Below, piece after piece: positions 1-7,125 of a stretch of 34,941 bases of DNA. Each line of letters starts with the position of its first letter. The first letter of the stretch is position 1. Source of the DNA: an uncultured Thiotrichales bacterium (GTDB taxonomy: Bacteria; Pseudomonadota; Gammaproteobacteria; CAIRSR01); NCBI GenBank assembly GCA_903824965.1, contig CAIJYR010000088.1, forward strand, positions 1 to 34,941, read 5' to 3'. The notes beneath the pieces are model-generated. The model was not told the origin of the DNA, did no database searches, and saw only the letters and a program-made list of their open reading frames with translations. The position numbers were made by a program, and so were the translations under genes.

Positions 1-33
1 CACAAATGGCTTTACGCCGTGCTCGGTTGCCTT

Positions 34-80
34 ACGTTTTGTCTCAGCCCGCGATACGGCTGCGGACATCGACAAAACGT
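34..80. repeat. Inverted repeat, 10-bp arms
   Basis: ACGTTTTGTC at 34–43 is the exact reverse complement of GACAAAACGT at 71–80, with a 27-base GC-rich spacer. It lies in the non-coding stretch downstream of the small membrane protein gene that ends at 238. It could be a hairpin in RNA or the remnant of a small repeat element. No gene is convincing in 1–237. Confidence 0.55.
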
Positions 81-166
81 ACGGCCCTCACGGCTACGCG
101 GGGCTCGTCGCACTACGCTTCGCTCCATGTGCTCCTCGGGGGTATGGCGCGAGCGGCGCAAACGAC

Positions 167-194
167 GTAAGACTCCCCGTAAGGGGAATCTTAC
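167..194 (-). other. Strong hairpin downstream of the small membrane gene cluster
   Basis: Arms 167–178 and 183–194 pair over 12 bases around a GTAA loop. The single mismatch is C·A on the plus strand but a G·U wobble in minus-strand RNA, so the structure is fully paired only in the minus-strand transcript. That transcript comes from the genes ending at 238. No U-tract follows, so this is a candidate 3' RNA structure or factor-dependent end rather than a classical terminator. Confidence 0.5.
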
Positions 195-237
195 CGGAAA
201 AAACACGTCCCTGTGCCAGATAAGACAGATTTGGAGG

Positions 238-579
238 CTACTCGTTATAGAGCAGGTCTGCGACCCAGGCACCCAAAACACCCGAAGTAATTACATAGAT
301 ACGGCTTGCCGCTGCTGCTGCGGGGGACACTACCGGTGCAGTGCTCTCCATCCCAATGGTGAGCGGTATCGTTCCAACACCGTAGGTCAACCAGTTGACC
401 GTCACGACACCGGCTAAGGCACCTGCCGCGAGTACCAGGGGGTACACATAGTTTGGTGACTCATGCCCGACGGTCTTCGCGGATTGCGGGGCTTCTGCAG
501 TCAGACTCCAGGCCGAAGCAAACGAGGGTGCAAAACCCAATACAGCAACCAACAACATGATGGCAGATCTGCGCATCAT
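238..579 (-). CDS. Small exported/membrane protein, tandem family copy 1
   Basis: The 113-residue product has a Sec-type signal sequence (MMRR start, hydrophobic run, ASA before the mature part). A glycine/alanine-rich hydrophobic segment follows (GALAGVV…NWLTYGVG), then a Pro/Ala linker, then a second hydrophobic segment ending GAWVADLLY. It is clearly related to the next two genes upstream (637–978 and 1008–1325): all share GAxAG(V/I)V, an aromatic/Gly/Pro stretch, an SR dipeptide and a terminal GA(W/L)(I/V)A(D/N)xxY. A GGAGG Shine–Dalgarno sits 5 bases before ATG 579; the adjacent ATG at 576 is equally possible. I do not recognise the family. It is predicted to be an inner-membrane or periplasmic protein with two membrane segments. 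It is the last gene of the apparent three-gene transcript. Confidence 0.75.
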   Translation of the reverse strand: MMRRSAIMLLVAVLGFAPSFASAWSLTAEAPQSAKTVGHESPNYVYPLVLAAGALAGVVTVNWLTYGVGTIPLTIGMESTAPVVSPAAAAASRIYVITSGVLGAWVADLLYNE

Positions 580-636
580 TTTCTCCTCCGTAAACAGGGA
601 AAGGGACAAGGAAAGAACGACAACACGAACCTGTGC

Positions 637-978
637 TTATTCTCCTGGCCCGTACAAATAATTGGCAATGAGTGCACCCGTACCCGCTACAACGGTCGCC
701 AACACGCGGCTCCCCAAGGCAATGTCCACTGGAGTTGCCTCGAGTGGTGCGGCCACAAACGGAACCGAACCGAGGGGGTAAGTCAACATATTAAAAACCA
801 CAATTCCGACAATAGCACCAGCACCAACCGCCAGCAGCCGATGGGAGGATTTTTCTACCCCTCCCCCGTTGGTCTGTGGAACGGGAGCGGTGGTCTGTGC
901 CGCATAGACGGTCGCTGGGGACAGTACGGGCAGCGCGGTCATCAGGGAAAGCAAAGCAACTAGCATCAATCTCCGCAT
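637..978 (-). CDS. Small exported/membrane protein, tandem family copy 2
   Basis: The 113-residue product starts MRRLML and carries a hydrophobic leader ending near VYAA. A Gln/Pro/Gly-rich spacer is followed by GAGAIVGIVVFNMLTYPLG and by a C-terminal hydrophobic segment GTGALIANYLY. The pattern matches its two neighbours, so this is the middle copy of a tandem array. GAGGAAG lies about 4 bases upstream of ATG 978, a good ribosome site. The copies diverge strongly in the spacers but keep the two hydrophobic blocks, which suggests old duplications with retained function. Function is unknown; oligomerising small membrane or porin-like roles are possible but unsupported. Confidence 0.75.
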   Translation of the reverse strand: MRRLMLVALLSLMTALPVLSPATVYAAQTTAPVPQTNGGGVEKSSHRLLAVGAGAIVGIVVFNMLTYPLGSVPFVAAPLEATPVDIALGSRVLATVVAGTGALIANYLYGPGE

Positions 979-1007
979 GATTCTTCCTCAGAATGGGGCA
1001 AAAGGGC

Positions 1008-1325
1008 CTAGTGATCGTACATCCAGTTGGCAATCCACGCACCAAGCACGGCACTCGTGACAGCGAACATACGGCTCACGCCCACGGAAACCTCTGGCGC
1101 AATCGTAGAAGCTGGCGCAACCGCGCTCTCTAAGAAGGGAAAGCCCGCAGAACGAAAGAGAATGAACTGGGCACCCACGACACCTGCAATGGCACCCAGA
1201 CCGAGTGCATAGGGGTAAAAGGTCTCGGAAAGGGGTGGTGCAGGTTGTTCCTGACCTTTGGAATAACCAGCGACTGGCAAGATACCTATCAAAACGACAA
1301 GGGCAATCAGCAACCGTCTGCGCAT
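1008..1325 (-). CDS. Small exported/membrane protein, tandem family copy 3 (promoter-proximal)
   Basis: The 105-residue product starts MRRRLLIAL with a signal sequence, then a mature part with GLGAIAGVVGAQFILF and a C-terminal block SAVLGAWIANWMYDH. I chose ATG 1325 rather than ATG 1340 because GGAG lies about 7 bases before it. It is the first gene of the three-copy series, and a sigma70-like promoter lies about 80 bases upstream. It belongs to the same unrecognised family as 238–579 and 637–978. Confidence 0.75.
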   Translation of the reverse strand: MRRRLLIALVVLIGILPVAGYSKGQEQPAPPLSETFYPYALGLGAIAGVVGAQFILFRSAGFPFLESAVAPASTIAPEVSVGVSRMFAVTSAVLGAWIANWMYDH

Positions 1326-1408
1326 AGATTTCTCCGACATGGAAGAACTCAGCTGGGGTGGAGAAGAACGAAAAATCCCGGGCGTATGTGCAACTCACCC
1401 TGACGCGC

Positions 1409-1438
1409 AGTATAGCGGAGGCAAGGGAGCGAGGGCAA
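1409..1438 (-). promoter_or_regulatory. Putative sigma70 promoter of the small membrane protein cluster
   Basis: On the minus strand, TTGCCC (1438–1433) and TATACT (1414–1409) are separated by 18 bases. The -10 box matches the consensus in five of six positions and the -35 in four. The predicted start near 1402 gives a leader of about 77 bases before ATG 1325. Confidence 0.5.
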
Positions 1439-1462
1439 TTCTAGAAAGCACTGCTCCCGTTT

Positions 1463-2314
1463 TTATAAGAGGACTTGGACATTGTCAATCAGCCGCGTAC
1501 GGCCCAAGCGTACCGCAGCCAACACAACGAGGGGACGATCACCTGGCTGGGGTGTGGTCAAATCGATTGCCCTACGGATGACACAATACTCGGGTTGCAG
1601 ACCAGCGGCCAACAACACGCGAGAACCGCGATCTTCGAGGTGTGTGTAGTCGGTGTTGCCCATGGCGAGATCCGCCTGTATTGCACGCAAGGTACGATAG
1701 AGGACAGGTGCTCTGTACCGTTCTTCTGCGCTGAGGTAGCCGTTGCGCGAACTCATGGCCAGTCCATCGGCTTCGCGCACCGTGGGACAAGTCACGATCT
1801 CGACCGGCATACACAGATCGGCCACCAGGCGTCGCACGACCAAGCATTGTTGAAAATCTTTCTCGCCAAAGAGGGCTAAGTGGGGTTGGACGATGTTGAG
1901 CAACAGGGTTACGACGGTGGCGACGCCATCGAAGTGCAAAGGACGGGTGGCACCGCACAAAAGATCATTCAGACCAGACACGGTGACACGTGTCCTGTTG
2001 GTTTGGGCTTGCCCATGGGGGTAGATTTCTTCGACGGAAGGCACGAAAACCAGATCGGCACCTGCCTCTGTGAGGAGCGCCAGATCTCGTTCTCGTGTGC
2101 GAGGATAGGCCGCATAGTCCTCCGTTGGCCCAAATTGGGTTGGATTCACAAAAAGACTGACCACCACGCGTTTGGCCCGAACACGGGCCTCTTGCACTAG
2201 GGCCAAGTGACCTGCGTGGAGGTTGCCCATGGTGGGCACAAAAGCCAGGGATTGTGTACGCCAAGGCGCAAGCGTATGACGTAGCGCAGCGATGGTTTCT
2301 ATGGTAGTGAGCAT
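1463..2314 (-). CDS. panC: Pantothenate synthetase
   Basis: PanC joins pantoate and beta-alanine with ATP to give pantothenate, the last step of vitamin B5 synthesis, in the cytoplasm. The 283-residue product has the normal family length. It carries the nucleotidyl-transferase HIGH-type motif as HAGH (residues 33–36, in PTMGNLHAGH), the SLFVNPTQF block, the pantoate-binding region around RPLHFDGVATVV, LFGEKDFQQ, and the KMSKS-like loop READGLAMSSRN. ATG 2314 gives the expected N-terminus; no strong Shine–Dalgarno is seen. panB and panD are not next to it. The downstream neighbours are the small membrane genes, with a separate promoter between them. Confidence 0.97.
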   Translation of the reverse strand: MLTTIETIAALRHTLAPWRTQSLAFVPTMGNLHAGHLALVQEARVRAKRVVVSLFVNPTQFGPTEDYAAYPRTRERDLALLTEAGADLVFVPSVEEIYPHGQAQTNRTRVTVSGLNDLLCGATRPLHFDGVATVVTLLLNIVQPHLALFGEKDFQQCLVVRRLVADLCMPVEIVTCPTVREADGLAMSSRNGYLSAEERYRAPVLYRTLRAIQADLAMGNTDYTHLEDRGSRVLLAAGLQPEYCVIRRAIDLTTPQPGDRPLVVLAAVRLGRTRLIDNVQVLL

Positions 2315-2514
2315 GTTTTGGTCGTACCCAATCTGGGGATCCTTAAGGGATAGGCTGTATACACAGACAGTGCTAACCTATTGAATTAGTTAAGACCTAC
2401 GTACCCCTCTCCCCTCCCGATTGGGGTGCGGATTGGCGTGTACGTAGGGCTAATCCGTTGAACGATATTGGAGTATGTTACAGCGTGCGAAAAAACCAAG
2501 CGCATAATTATTTC
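2315..2514. other. Intergenic region between divergent panC and rquA, with a hairpin
   Basis: This stretch has no gene. CCTACGTAC at 2396–2404 and GTACGTAGG at 2440–2448 are perfect 9-base inverted arms around a 35-base spacer rich in C-runs and G-runs. The sequence outside the arms is also partly symmetric (GAATTAG on the left, CTAATCC on the right). This suggests a degenerate dispersed palindromic element of the REP type rather than a terminator. Confidence 0.5.
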
Positions 2515-2542
2515 TTGACGCAGACAGGGGGTTTGTTATAAA
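2515..2542 (+). promoter_or_regulatory. Putative sigma70 promoter of rquA
   Basis: TTGACG (2515–2520) and TATAAA (2537–2542) are separated by 16 bases; both hexamers match the consensus in five of six positions. The predicted transcription start is near 2549. This places the first in-frame ATG (2550) at the mRNA 5' end and favours ATG 2610, which has GAGGG about 10 bases upstream, as the real start. Confidence 0.6.
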
Positions 2543-2609
2543 AAAAATCATGGCTGTTCTCCCCTTAGAGGGGATAATTCGCCATGTACCTATCGAGGGC
2601 TACTCCCGT

Positions 2610-3362
2610 ATGTCTGGATATGGCAATTCCCCCGCAGTAGCGAGTAATTCAGAGCCGACCACCAGCACGGATACCTGTTGTTCTGTGGTCGATCCACCGG
2701 GCATTCCCGAGTATCTGCACAGCACGTACCATTGGGCTTACTTGAGCCGGATTGGCCAGAGGCTGCTCGATCGACCCATTGTGGTTGCCACCATTCTTTG
2801 GGGCAATGATCAGCGCCTCATGAAAGCGGCGGCGGCCGAGTTCAATCCGGGTCAGAAAATACTGCAAGTGGCTTGTGTCTATGGTGATTTCTCGCCGATT
2901 CTTGCACGACAAGTGGGATCGGAGGGGCGGCTCACGGTCATTGATGTGGCACCCATTCAAATCGAGAACTGTCGACGCAAGCTGGTCTCCTACCCTCAAA
3001 CCAAGCTGCGGGTAGCCGATGCTGCCGCGCCGCTTGCGGAGGATGTGGATGGGATCTGTTGTTTTTTCCTGCTCCATGAGGTACCCGAAGAGTACAAGAC
3101 ACGCATTGTAGACAACCTCCTTGGCATGCTTGCACCCGGGGGTAAAATCGTTTTTGTGGACTACCACCGACCCCATGCGCTCCACCCATTAAAGGGAATT
3201 ATGGCGCTGGTTTTTCGTTGGCTAGAACCCTTCGCACGGATCCTCTGGGATCGAGAGATCGTAAGCTACACAAGTCGAGCCAACGAGTTTGACTGGGAAA
3301 AATGTACGTATTTTGGGGGTCTCTATCAAAAAGTGGTGGGTGTACGTCGCCACACACCCTAG
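2610..3362 (+). CDS. rquA: RquA, rhodoquinone biosynthesis methyltransferase-like enzyme
   Basis: RquA converts ubiquinone to rhodoquinone, the low-potential quinone that lets fumarate reductase work anaerobically. The 250-residue product has the family's hallmarks: PEYLHSTYHWAYL near the N-terminus, ILWGN, LQVACVYGDF where ordinary class I methyltransferases have a Gly-rich SAM loop, VIDVAPIQIEN (motif post-I), CCFFLLHEVPEE, and KIVFVDYHRP. The Tyr/Asp-containing loop in place of GxGxG separates RquA from UbiE/UbiG. The gene stands alone between panC and rdgC (convergent, 18 bases apart) with its own promoter. rquA is known to be sporadic and often transferred, which fits this isolated setting. 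ATG 2550 would add 20 residues and be nearly leaderless; I prefer 2610. Confidence 0.9.
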   Translation: MSGYGNSPAVASNSEPTTSTDTCCSVVDPPGIPEYLHSTYHWAYLSRIGQRLLDRPIVVATILWGNDQRLMKAAAAEFNPGQKILQVACVYGDFSPILARQVGSEGRLTVIDVAPIQIENCRRKLVSYPQTKLRVADAAAPLAEDVDGICCFFLLHEVPEEYKTRIVDNLLGMLAPGGKIVFVDYHRPHALHPLKGIMALVFRWLEPFARILWDREIVSYTSRANEFDWEKCTYFGGLYQKVVGVRRHTP

Positions 3363-3380
3363 CACCATAGTCGCTGTTCT

Positions 3381-4322
3381 TTAGGGGCCTGTGGGTTGTA
3401 CTTCTCCGCCGCAGGCTGCAAAAAGTGCAGGGAGCAGTTGTTCGATTTCTAGGAGCATGATCGCAAAGTCGGCATCAAAGCGTTCGGCCTCCCCTCCTCC
3501 TGCGGAACCAGGGACGGGGGGGGAGGACGGCGGGGGTGCCGCGTCCTGATCCAAGTCTAGAAAGCGCAAGCGGCGCACGATAAAGGACTCATCCAACACA
3601 AAAGACAGGTGGTCGCTCCAGGTTAATGCCAGTCGAACGACTTGTTTGCCTGCCTCCAGATGTGCACGTACTTCTTCGGTGCCGAGATCTTGGCGATCAA
3701 TGCGCACCTGCCCTCCTTGTTCTCCGGGCGTACGCAACTCGCACTGGTCGTCTATCACGAACCCAGCGGGAAGGTGCTCCCCCAGCAGCCATTGTGTCAT
3801 CACGGCCGAGGGTGCTGTTTTGACCTGAGGCGGCAACAATTCTAACGTACCGAGACACTTGCGTAACAGGACGGTCAGTTCTTCGGCTTGTTTGGCGCTG
3901 CTGCTGTTCACTATCAGGTAATGGAGCTTGGGATCGAGGTAGAAATAGGTCATGCGAGAGCGTGTAAAGGCACGTGGCATCAGGTCTTGGAGGATCTCTT
4001 CTTTGAGGTGATCACGCTCCTTGCGACCGACCTTGCGCATCTGTTCTTCCTCGATCTCGGACACTTTTTCGTCCAGTATTTCGCGTACGACACTGCCTGG
4101 CAGTAGCTTGTCTTCGGAGCGTACACAAACCATGATGCGCCCACTGACGGTATGCACCAGTGTTTGTGCGTTCTTTCCAAGGGGAGGTACAAAACCGATA
4201 GTACCCATTTCCAGGGGCCCACAGGGACGGAAGGGTATCTTGGCGAGGTGTTCATCCAACTGTTCGGGCGTGAGTGTGAAAGGCTTCACCAGTCGGAACA
4301 AATAGAGATTTTTGAAAAACAC
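3381..4322 (-). CDS. rdgC: Recombination-associated protein RdgC
   Basis: RdgC is a ring-shaped, nonspecific DNA-binding protein of beta and gamma proteobacteria that restrains RecA-promoted recombination. The 313-residue product has the family length and features: FFKNLYLFRL start, the PFRPCGPLEMGTIGFVPPLG segment, KVGRKERDHLKEEILQDLMPRAF, and the FYLDPKLHYLIVNSSSAKQAEEL block. GTG 4322 is chosen because GGGAGG lies 8 bases upstream; the GTG at 4331 touches that Shine–Dalgarno directly and is unlikely. A Pro/Ser-rich stretch near residues 260–280 looks like a linker insertion. Convergent with rquA. Confidence 0.93.
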   Translation of the reverse strand: MFFKNLYLFRLVKPFTLTPEQLDEHLAKIPFRPCGPLEMGTIGFVPPLGKNAQTLVHTVSGRIMVCVRSEDKLLPGSVVREILDEKVSEIEEEQMRKVGRKERDHLKEEILQDLMPRAFTRSRMTYFYLDPKLHYLIVNSSSAKQAEELTVLLRKCLGTLELLPPQVKTAPSAVMTQWLLGEHLPAGFVIDDQCELRTPGEQGGQVRIDRQDLGTEEVRAHLEAGKQVVRLALTWSDHLSFVLDESFIVRRLRFLDLDQDAAPPPSSPPVPGSAGGGEAERFDADFAIMLLEIEQLLPALFAACGGEVQPTGP

Positions 4323-4421
4323 AGCAACCACCTCCCAATGTAAGAAAAGGCACGTATTGTACCTGTGCGCTTAGCCAAAAATCCACGCAACTGTCAAAAC
4401 GAAATCCACTGATCGATGGCA

Positions 4422-4457
4422 CAAAAAAAGCCCCTCTCGGGAGCACACACGAGAGGA
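4422..4457 (-). terminator. Rho-independent terminator
   Basis: In minus-strand RNA, CCTCTCG (4456–4450) pairs with CGAGAGG (4439–4433) and is followed by GGGGC and seven U residues (4429–4423). It sits directly after the gene that ends at 4472 and before rdgC, so it ends transcription of the Ala/Pro-rich protein gene. Confidence 0.85.
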
Positions 4458-4471
4458 GGCCACGGAAGTAG

Positions 4472-5110
4472 TTACTGTTCTGTGCTGGATTCAGCGGCTG
4501 GAGCTGCTGCGGGTTTCGCTGCTGCGGGTTTCGCTGCTGCGTGTTCAGCAGTTGGAGCTTCTGCGGGTTTTGCTGTGGCGGGTGCAGCGGCTGGATCTTC
4601 TGCGGGTTTTGCTGCGGCGGGTGCAGCGGCTGGGGCTGCTGCGGGTTTTGCTGCGGCGGGTACAGTGGCTGGAGCTGCTGCAGGTTTTGCTGCAGCGGGT
4701 GCAGTGGCTGGGGCTGCTGCGGATTTCGCTGCTGCGGGTGCAGCGGCTGGGTGCATCGTATGTTCGGCCGCAGGTGGTTTATGCTGCGACTTCTCGCAAT
4801 GCTGCATCATGGTGCGCATGGCTTGCATATGATACTTCATCAATTGGAGTTGTTCTGCTTTGAGTTGCTCGCGCTCTTCCGCATCTTTGGTGTTGCGGAT
4901 TTTGTCGGAAAGTTCCACCATCTTCAGAAAGAATTCTTGCTGTTTTTTGAGCGCCTGTTCATCCATCGCCCCACCGCCCATCATCATGCCCTCGTGGGCC
5001 TCAGAAGCAGCAGGCATTGCGTGGTGTTCCGTTTCTTCGGCAATGACCTGAACGCATGGAAGCGCCACAAAAAGAGCACCCACCGCAAAATGTCGTAGTA
5101 TCGTTCTCAC
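4472..5110 (-). CDS. Secreted protein with Ala/Pro/Lys repeat tail
   Basis: The 212-residue product has a signal peptide (residues 1–25, ending VIAEE), then a His/Met-rich patch with HH, MMM and GGG. A charged helical stretch of about 60 residues resembles a short coiled coil (KKQQEFFLKMVELSDKIRN). The tail is six 13-residue units of the type AAPATAPAAAKPA. The middle contains MQHCEKSQH, so Met, His and Cys are frequent, which could indicate metal binding; this is inference only. GTG 5110 is preferred because AGGGG lies 8 bases before it and a signal peptide follows at once; an ATG at 5167 would add 19 unlikely residues. The Ala/Pro/Lys tail resembles spacers that cross peptidoglycan. A strong terminator follows. 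Confidence 0.7.
   Translation of the reverse strand: MRTILRHFAVGALFVALPCVQVIAEETEHHAMPAASEAHEGMMMGGGAMDEQALKKQQEFFLKMVELSDKIRNTKDAEEREQLKAEQLQLMKYHMQAMRTMMQHCEKSQHKPPAAEHTMHPAAAPAAAKSAAAPATAPAAAKPAAAPATVPAAAKPAAAPAAAPAAAKPAEDPAAAPATAKPAEAPTAEHAAAKPAAAKPAAAPAAESSTEQ
4523..4756 (-). repeat. Six 39-bp tandem repeats coding an Ala/Pro/Lys tail
   Basis: Six consecutive units of 13 codons (consensus AAPATAPAAAKPA) make up most of the 3' part of the secreted protein gene. Units differ by point changes, for example TV for TA, ED or EA at the unit start, and AEH in the last unit. Copy number is a whole number of codons, so it can change without breaking the frame. Confidence 0.85.
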
Positions 5111-5297
5111 TGCGTTATCCCCTATTGTTTCATTGGCGGCATCGCCGCATAAGAGTATTATAAACACACACGGTCACACGTTCATTTTGTGACCAGTGCT
5201 CGCATTGTACCAAAGTTGTCATGATCTAGGTACTCAAACAGTGCACCATACACTAAGGATGGCGTCAGAAACGCACTTGCTCCTCCTGGCGTTTTCC

Positions 5298-7121
5298 TTA
5301 TGCGACTACCTGGCTTTCTTGGCTTTCCTTTTGTTGCAGCGCCCACAGATGGGCATACAACCCACCCTCGGCAAGCAATGCGTGGTGGTTGCCCCGTTCT
5401 TTGATCTGGCCATGTTCCATCACCAGAATTTGATCGGCGTCCATGACGGTAGAAAGCCGATGGGCGATGACCAACGTAGTACGACCCTTGGAGACCTCTG
5501 CGAGTGCCATCAGAATGGATTGCTCTGAGCGAGAATCCAGGCTGGAGGTAGCCTCGTCGAAAACAAGAATGCGTGGATTTTTCAGAATAGCCCGTGCGAT
5601 GGCGACCCGTTGTCGTTCTCCACCGGAGAGTTTTAGGCCGCGATCACCTACGACCGTTTCATAGCCTTGTGGTAAGGTCAAAATAAAATCATGCAAATAA
5701 GCTAATTGGGCCGCCTGTTCTACATCGCGCCGTGAGGCGTTGGGATGACCATAGGCAATGTTGTAATAGAGCGTATCGTTGAACAATACGGTGTCTTGGG
5801 GAACAATGGCAATGGCACTGCGGAGGCTCTGTTGGGTGATATCTCGGATATCCAGTCCGTTGATCAGCACCTGACCCTCCGTGACCTCATAAAAACGGAA
5901 AAGCAACCGCACCAACGTCGATTTTCCAGAACCACTTGGGCCTACCACCGCAACCTTTTGGCCAGCCGGAAGATCAAAGTTCACACCCTGAAGAATCAGA
6001 CGATCGGGCTGGTAAGAAAAATGCACCGATTCAAAACGAAGGGAAACCTCTCCCTTTGGCAAAGAAATTGCGTTCGCTCGGTCGCAAATCTCCGGTGTTT
6101 TCTCCAGCAATTGCAGCATCTGTTCCATGTCTGCAAGCGCATGTTTAAACTGACTGTAGACCACCCCCAAGAAGTTCAACGGGATGAAAAGCTGGATGAG
6201 AAAGGCATTGACCAATACCAAATCACCGAGGGTCAGTTGTCCTGCTACGATGCCATGGGTTGCCAACACCATAACCCCCGTGACCCCAAATGCAATGATG
6301 CTGCTCTGGCCAGCATTCAGCGCCCCCAGCGAGGTTTGGGTCTTGACTGCCGCTTCTTCCCAGTCGGAGAGTGTCGCCTCATAACGCCGTAACTCATGGG
6401 CTTCATTGCCAAAGAATTTGACCGTTTCATAATTGATAAGGGAATCGACTGCCTGGGCGCTCGATTCTGATTCTAGGGAGTTCATGCGATGACGAAAGGG
6501 CATCCGCCACTCGGTGGTGATCAACGTAAAAGTGATATACAGAACTACCGATCCGAAAGTTACCAAAGCAAACGAAAAATTGTATCGTTCTAATAAGATG
6601 AGGGTAATTAAGATAATCTCGACCAACGTCGGCAAAATACTAAACGCGAGGTAATTGATAAGCGAACTAACGCTGCGGGTACCCCGATCGATGTCCAACG
6701 TCAGCGCACCCGTATGCCGTTCCAGGTGGTACCGTAGACTCAACCGATGGAGGTGCGCCAATACCTGAACGGAGACTTTCCGCATGGCCCGATGGCGCAC
6801 CCGTGCGAAGAGAACATCGCGTAATTCGTTGAAGGCGGAGGCAGCGAGCCGTAATGCGCCATAAGTGGCCAACAGCACCAACGGCATGGTCAGGGCGCTT
6901 TGTCCTGGTACGCTCAGGTGATCCACGATCCCTTTCAGGACAAGTGAGATACCCACCGTAGCACCTTTGGACAACACCAAGGCAATCAGTGCTGCCAGAA
7001 CACGGCCTCGGTAATCCCACAGAAAAGGCAAAAGGGCACGAACCGTGTTCCAATCATTCCGGTTTGCGGGGAGGCTCGTGTGGTTGTGATAACGGACTGG
7101 TTGAAAGGGCATCATGGGCAT
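5298..7121 (-). CDS. Atm1/HMT1-type ABC exporter (fused permease and ATPase)
   Basis: This 607-residue half-transporter belongs to the ABCB7/Atm1 group, whose members export glutathione-linked or persulfide compounds and heavy-metal conjugates. Six membrane segments span about residues 38–325. The Atm1 hallmark NYETVKFFGNE (230–240), followed by YE…EAAVKTQTSL, marks the glutathione-binding helix region. The ATPase domain has Walker A GPSGSGKST (394–402), signature LSGGE (498–502), Walker B ILVFDE (518–523) and the H-loop AHRLST. The start lies 4 bases after the LpoP-like gene's stop, so the two are probably co-transcribed. Functional link to cell-wall genes is unclear. The substrate cannot be told from sequence. 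Confidence 0.9.
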   Translation of the reverse strand: MPMMPFQPVRYHNHTSLPANRNDWNTVRALLPFLWDYRGRVLAALIALVLSKGATVGISLVLKGIVDHLSVPGQSALTMPLVLLATYGALRLAASAFNELRDVLFARVRHRAMRKVSVQVLAHLHRLSLRYHLERHTGALTLDIDRGTRSVSSLINYLAFSILPTLVEIILITLILLERYNFSFALVTFGSVVLYITFTLITTEWRMPFRHRMNSLESESSAQAVDSLINYETVKFFGNEAHELRRYEATLSDWEEAAVKTQTSLGALNAGQSSIIAFGVTGVMVLATHGIVAGQLTLGDLVLVNAFLIQLFIPLNFLGVVYSQFKHALADMEQMLQLLEKTPEICDRANAISLPKGEVSLRFESVHFSYQPDRLILQGVNFDLPAGQKVAVVGPSGSGKSTLVRLLFRFYEVTEGQVLINGLDIRDITQQSLRSAIAIVPQDTVLFNDTLYYNIAYGHPNASRRDVEQAAQLAYLHDFILTLPQGYETVVGDRGLKLSGGERQRVAIARAILKNPRILVFDEATSSLDSRSEQSILMALAEVSKGRTTLVIAHRLSTVMDADQILVMEHGQIKERGNHHALLAEGGLYAHLWALQQKESQESQVVA

Positions 7122-7125
7122 CTGA

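Noticed and set aside
463-963. 166-codon open frame on the plus strand
   Set aside because: It is antisense to two members of the small membrane family, which have signal peptides, ribosome sites and mutual homology.
4416-4832. Open Gly/Ala-rich frame on the plus strand
   Set aside because: It is the antisense reading of the Ala/Pro/Lys repeat tail of the minus-strand secreted protein; low-complexity repeats keep several frames open.
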